A stretch of 64,000 nt of DNA from Azospirillum sp. TSA2s (GTDB taxonomy: Bacteria; Pseudomonadota; Alphaproteobacteria; Azospirillales; Azospirillaceae). Position numbers and translations under genes: made by a program. The stretch lies in the NCBI RefSeq assembly GCF_004923315.1, contig NZ_CP039647.1, forward strand, positions 620,001-684,000, written 5' to 3'. Of the stretch, positions 63,146 to 64,000 are shown piece after piece (positions within the stretch are counted from its first letter, which is position 1; each line of letters begins with the position of its first letter). Below the pieces are notes generated by a model. That model saw nothing but the letters and a program-made list of their open reading frames with translations. It was not told the origin of the DNA and did not search any database.

Positions 63146-64000
63146 CACGGCGACACCCCGGATATGTGCAGGATTTTTCCCGGATTCATGATGTTGTGCG
63201 GGTCGAAGGCACGCTTCAGCGTTGCCATCATCTCCAGTTCCACCGCTGATTTGTAGCGCGGCATCTCGTCGATGCGCAGGCGGCCGATGCCGTGTTCGGC
63301 CGAGATCGAGCCGCCGAGTTCGACGACCATGTCGTGGACGATGGCGTTGACCGTCGCCAGCTTGGCCTTCCACTCGACCGGGTCGCCATCCTCCGCCTGG
63401 ATTGGGTTGTAATGGATATTGCCATCGCCGAGATGGCCGAAGGAGAAGGGGCGGATGCCTGGGCAGGCCCGTTCCAGAGCCGCGTCGGTGCGATCAAGGA
63501 ATCGCGCCACGCGGGAGATCGGCACCGAGACGTCGTGCTTGAAGGATACGCCTTCGCGCTTCTGGCCTTCCGGAATGCCCTCGCGGATGCGCCACAGCGA
63601 ATCGGCCTGGGCCTTCGACGCGGCGACCACACCGTCGAGCACCTCTCCGGCCTCCATCCCCGCCTCCAGGATTCCTTCCAGCATTTCGGCCAGACGGTTG
63701 CCGGACTCCTGGTCGGCCAGCTCCACCAGCACATACCAGGGATAGCGGTCGCGGAGGGGATCGGGCACGTCCGGCACATGTTTGCGAGCCACGTCGATGC
63801 AGGCGCGCTGGATCAGCTCGAAGGTGACGATGCGGTCGCCCGCCACGCCCTTGGCGCGGGTCAGCAGATCGACGGCGTCGCTGGGGCCCGACACCGCGAC
63901 CAGCGCCGTGGCGGTGGCGCGCGGCAGCGGCGAGAGTTTCAGCACCGCGGCGGTGACGATGCCCAGCGTGCCTTCGGACCCGATGAAGATCTGTTTCAGG
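63145..64000 (-). CDS. FAD-linked oxidase (GlcD/D-lactate dehydrogenase type), partial at right edge
   Basis: The minus-strand frame is open to the window edge, where it reads LKQIFIGSEGTLGIVTAAVL, the end of the FAD-binding (PCMH) domain. The rest is the C-terminal oxidase domain: DGVVAASKAQADSLWRIREG, VSFKHDVSVPISRV, HLGDGNIHYNP and SAEHGIGRLR, including the metal/substrate His residues. Such flavoproteins oxidise D-2-hydroxy acids such as D-lactate, glycolate or D-2-hydroxyglutarate. First visible gene of the three-gene minus operon; the N-terminal half is outside. Confidence 0.9.
   Translation of the reverse strand, partial: LKQIFIGSEGTLGIVTAAVLKLSPLPRATATALVAVSGPSDAVDLLTRAKGVAGDRIVTFELIQRACIDVARKHVPDVPDPLRDRYPWYVLVELADQESGNRLAEMLEGILEAGMEAGEVLDGVVAASKAQADSLWRIREGIPEGQKREGVSFKHDVSVPISRVARFLDRTDAALERACPGIRPFSFGHLGDGNIHYNPIQAEDGDPVEWKAKLATVNAIVHDMVVELGGSISAEHGIGRLRIDEMPRYKSAVELEMMATLKRAFDPHNIMNPGKILHISGVSP

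Overview
This window is high-GC DNA with dense, mostly well-spaced operons. The gene content (NtrC-type sigma-54 activators, FadR/GntR regulators, ABC and TRAP uptake, a complete nicotinate pathway, PHB-type esterase, many IS scars) fits an alphaproteobacterium of the Azospirillum/Rhodospirillales type, probably a large secondary replicon. That assignment is inference from composition and gene style; there is no rRNA or replication gene here.

Layout. 1-4.5 kb is a decayed region: the N-terminal part of a sigma-54 activator runs off the left edge, followed by an aldehyde dehydrogenase remnant, two Rnk/GreA-C-terminal-like genes and a response-regulator receiver split by a stop codon. 4.6-9.2 kb holds two related FadR-type regulators flanking a BASS transporter and an exported gamma-glutamyltransferase; a 20-bp motif is shared by three non-coding stretches here. 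10.4-16.3 kb is a sigma-54 activator divergent from a 3HCDH / BKACE / SDR / ABC-binding-protein operon with a textbook -24/-12 promoter and a strong terminator. 16.4-18.4 kb: CopG-type regulator, PHB-depolymerase-family esterase and an MFS remnant. 18.8-22.5 kb: a 1239-residue PD40 + RTX + ELW-repeat protein. 22.7-26.3 kb: aidB, a secreted four-repeat protein, an FmdE-like protein and IS remnants.

26.3-39.4 kb is a complete aerobic nicotinate degradation island: nicBA, nicR and nicX on the minus strand, nicCDEF and nicT on the plus strand, and an adjacent chemoreceptor. Catalytic residues of NicX, NicC, NicF and NicE are in place.

39.7-50.9 kb is an amide-utilisation system and the most notable region. 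A cytoplasmic AmiC-like sensor and an AmiR-type ANTAR antiterminator precede a UrtABCDE-type ABC transporter, aliphatic amidase AmiE (Glu59/Lys134/Cys166), a MoxR/CbbQ AAA+ ATPase and a VWA partner. Three separate non-coding leaders each carry two tandem stem-loops with six-base loops of RATGRN/RATGAN type, and the 3' arm of the second stem is also the 5' arm of an intrinsic terminator. This is the layout expected for ANTAR-controlled antitermination, here in three copies, one before amiC and two in series before the transporter operon.

51.1-64 kb: a second, non-exported gamma-glutamyltransferase; a LysR-linked sugar-acid-type operon (2-hydroxyacid dehydrogenase, galactonate-dehydratase-like enzyme, iron alcohol dehydrogenase/maleylacetate-reductase-like enzyme, TRAP transporter); an IS3 fragment that joins a truncated alpha-hydroxyacid oxidase gene to a truncated etfB gene; and a minus-strand HTD/CitE/FAD-oxidase operon running off the right edge. 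Remnants of IS3, IS5-like and IS6 elements sit at several borders between modules, so the region looks assembled by insertion and deletion.
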